From Bordetella parapertussis (lineage in GTDB: Bacteria > Pseudomonadota > Gammaproteobacteria > Burkholderiales > Burkholderiaceae_C), in the NCBI GenBank assembly GCA_945890735.1, contig CAMDCZ010000025.1, positions 1-31,920 of the forward strand: DNA of 31,920 nucleotides. The letters are read 5' to 3'. The notes under the pieces were generated by a model. It saw only the letters and a program-made list of their open reading frames with translations, made no database searches and was not told where the DNA came from. Shown in pieces: positions 30,960 through 31,920 of the stretch. A program made the translations under genes and the position numbers. Position 1 is the stretch's first letter. The number at the start of each line of letters is the position of its first letter.

Positions 30960-31920
30960 GCGTGTCCCATCCCTACCAGGCGCTCACGCCCTCGGTGGTG
31001 CTCGATGCATTGGGCGGATTGGGCTTGGCAGTCGATGGTCGTTTGAGCGCGCTGAGCTCCTATGAAAACCGCGTTTACCAAGTGCATTTGGATGATGACA
31101 GCAGCGTGGTGGCCAAGTTTTACCGACCTGGACGTTGGAACGAGGCACAGATCCGAGAGGAACACGCGTTCACCGCAGCGTTGGTGGCGGACGACATACC
31201 TGTCGTCGGCCCCCTGGTCTTGAACGGCATGAGCCTGCACGAAGCACGCATCGTGCATGACGGCGTGGATGGGCATTTCTGGTTCAGTGTGAGCCCGTGC
31301 CGAGGCGGGCGGGCGCCCGAGTTAGATGACCCCGATGTGCTCATGTGGATTGGCCGCCTCATGGCACGCATGCATTTGGTGGGCGAGCGACAAGCCTTTG
31401 TGCACCGCCCCGCCTTGAACCTGCACACCTTTGGCGAGGCACCGCGCGACCTGTTGGTGTCGCAAGGCTGGGTCGCCGCTGAAGTGCAACAGCAGTGGCT
31501 GGGCTTGTGTACCCAAGCGTTGGATTTGGTGCGCTCACGCATGCCCGCGCAAGTGCAGCAGTTGCGATTGCATGGCGACTGCCACCCCGGCAATATTTTG
31601 TGGACACCCGAGGGCATGCCGCAGCCTGGGCCGCATTTCGTGGATTTGGATGACGCCCGCATGGGCCCGGCGGTGCAAGACCTGTGGATGTTGTTGCACG
31701 GCGATGAGCTCGAGCGTCGACAAAAGCTCGCGATCGTTTTAGAGGGCTACGAGAGCATGCGCCCCTTTGACCGACAAGAGCTGCAATGGGTGGAGCCGCT
31801 GCGCACCTTGCGCATCATTCACTACAGCGCCTGGTTGGCCAGCCGCCAAGATGACCCGGCTTTTCCGATGCACTTTCCGTGGTTTGGCACTGCCGACTAC
31901 TGGCGTGGGCAGTGCGACAC
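30956..31920 (+). CDS. srkA: SrkA/YihE-type stress-response serine/threonine kinase (3' end outside window)
   Basis: At least 321 residues of an aminoglycoside-phosphotransferase-fold kinase. The order of elements matches SrkA: SYENRVYQV near the N-terminus, the ATP-binding lysine in VVAKFYRPGRW, the catalytic loop LRLHGDCHPGNILW and the metal-binding FVDLDDARMGPAVQDLWML. In E. coli SrkA protects against stress-induced death and is under Cpx control. Two GTG codons are possible starts: 30956, which overlaps the DUF1840 stop (GTGA), and 30962; no ATG fits. I prefer 30956 because of the overlap. The frame is still open at base 31920, so the C-terminus is missing. Confidence 0.9.
   Translation, partial: MSVSHPYQALTPSVVLDALGGLGLAVDGRLSALSSYENRVYQVHLDDDSSVVAKFYRPGRWNEAQIREEHAFTAALVADDIPVVGPLVLNGMSLHEARIVHDGVDGHFWFSVSPCRGGRAPELDDPDVLMWIGRLMARMHLVGERQAFVHRPALNLHTFGEAPRDLLVSQGWVAAEVQQQWLGLCTQALDLVRSRMPAQVQQLRLHGDCHPGNILWTPEGMPQPGPHFVDLDDARMGPAVQDLWMLLHGDELERRQKLAIVLEGYESMRPFDRQELQWVEPLRTLRIIHYSAWLASRQDDPAFPMHFPWFGTADYWRGQCD

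Overview
The window is a dense, almost gapless stretch of a GC-rich betaproteobacterial chromosome. The Burkholderiales-type ribosomal proteins, the recG-oxyR-ubiA order, the rpoA-rplQ block and a glycerol ABC transporter fit a Comamonadaceae-like organism such as Limnohabitans or Rhodoferax; that family call is inference from gene content, not from a search. No insertion sequence, phage gene, CRISPR array or rRNA was seen. The longest stretch without a gene is 233 bases (13573-13805).

Region 1 (1-3352): the 3' end of recG, then oxyR with both redox cysteines (C199, C208), then ubiA, all on the plus strand and tightly spaced. proC converges on ubiA. Region 2 (3469-13572) is a complete glycerol module. 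glpR and glpK run leftward. Divergently, glpS-glpT-glpP-glpQ-glpU-glpV encode an ABC importer (two ATPases, two permeases, a small membrane protein and a periplasmic binding protein), followed by glpD. Together they import, phosphorylate and oxidise glycerol to dihydroxyacetone phosphate under a DeoR-type repressor. No glpF-type facilitator is present. The two ATPases carry complementary degenerate motifs.

Region 3 (13806-22855): spc and alpha ribosomal operons in the order rplN-X-E, rpsN-H, rplF-R, rpsE, rpmD, rplO, secY, infA, rpmJ, rpsM-K-D, rpoA, rplQ, then an initiator tRNA gene and a strong intrinsic terminator. The upstream S10-operon genes are not here; glpD precedes rplN. Several intercistronic gaps of the alpha part carry stable hairpins.

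Region 4 (22887-30546): an alpha/beta hydrolase converges on a leftward, translationally coupled six-gene operon. It encodes a fused flavin monooxygenase/old-yellow-enzyme protein, a MarR regulator, a crotonase, an acyl-CoA dehydrogenase, an aryl-CoA ligase and a RidA-family protein. The content matches the aerobic CoA-dependent ('hybrid') pathway for 2-aminobenzoate or a similar ortho-substituted benzoate. Its RidA and crotonase members lack residues usual in their families. Region 5 (30636-31920): a DUF1840 gene coupled to an SrkA-type kinase gene that runs off the window.
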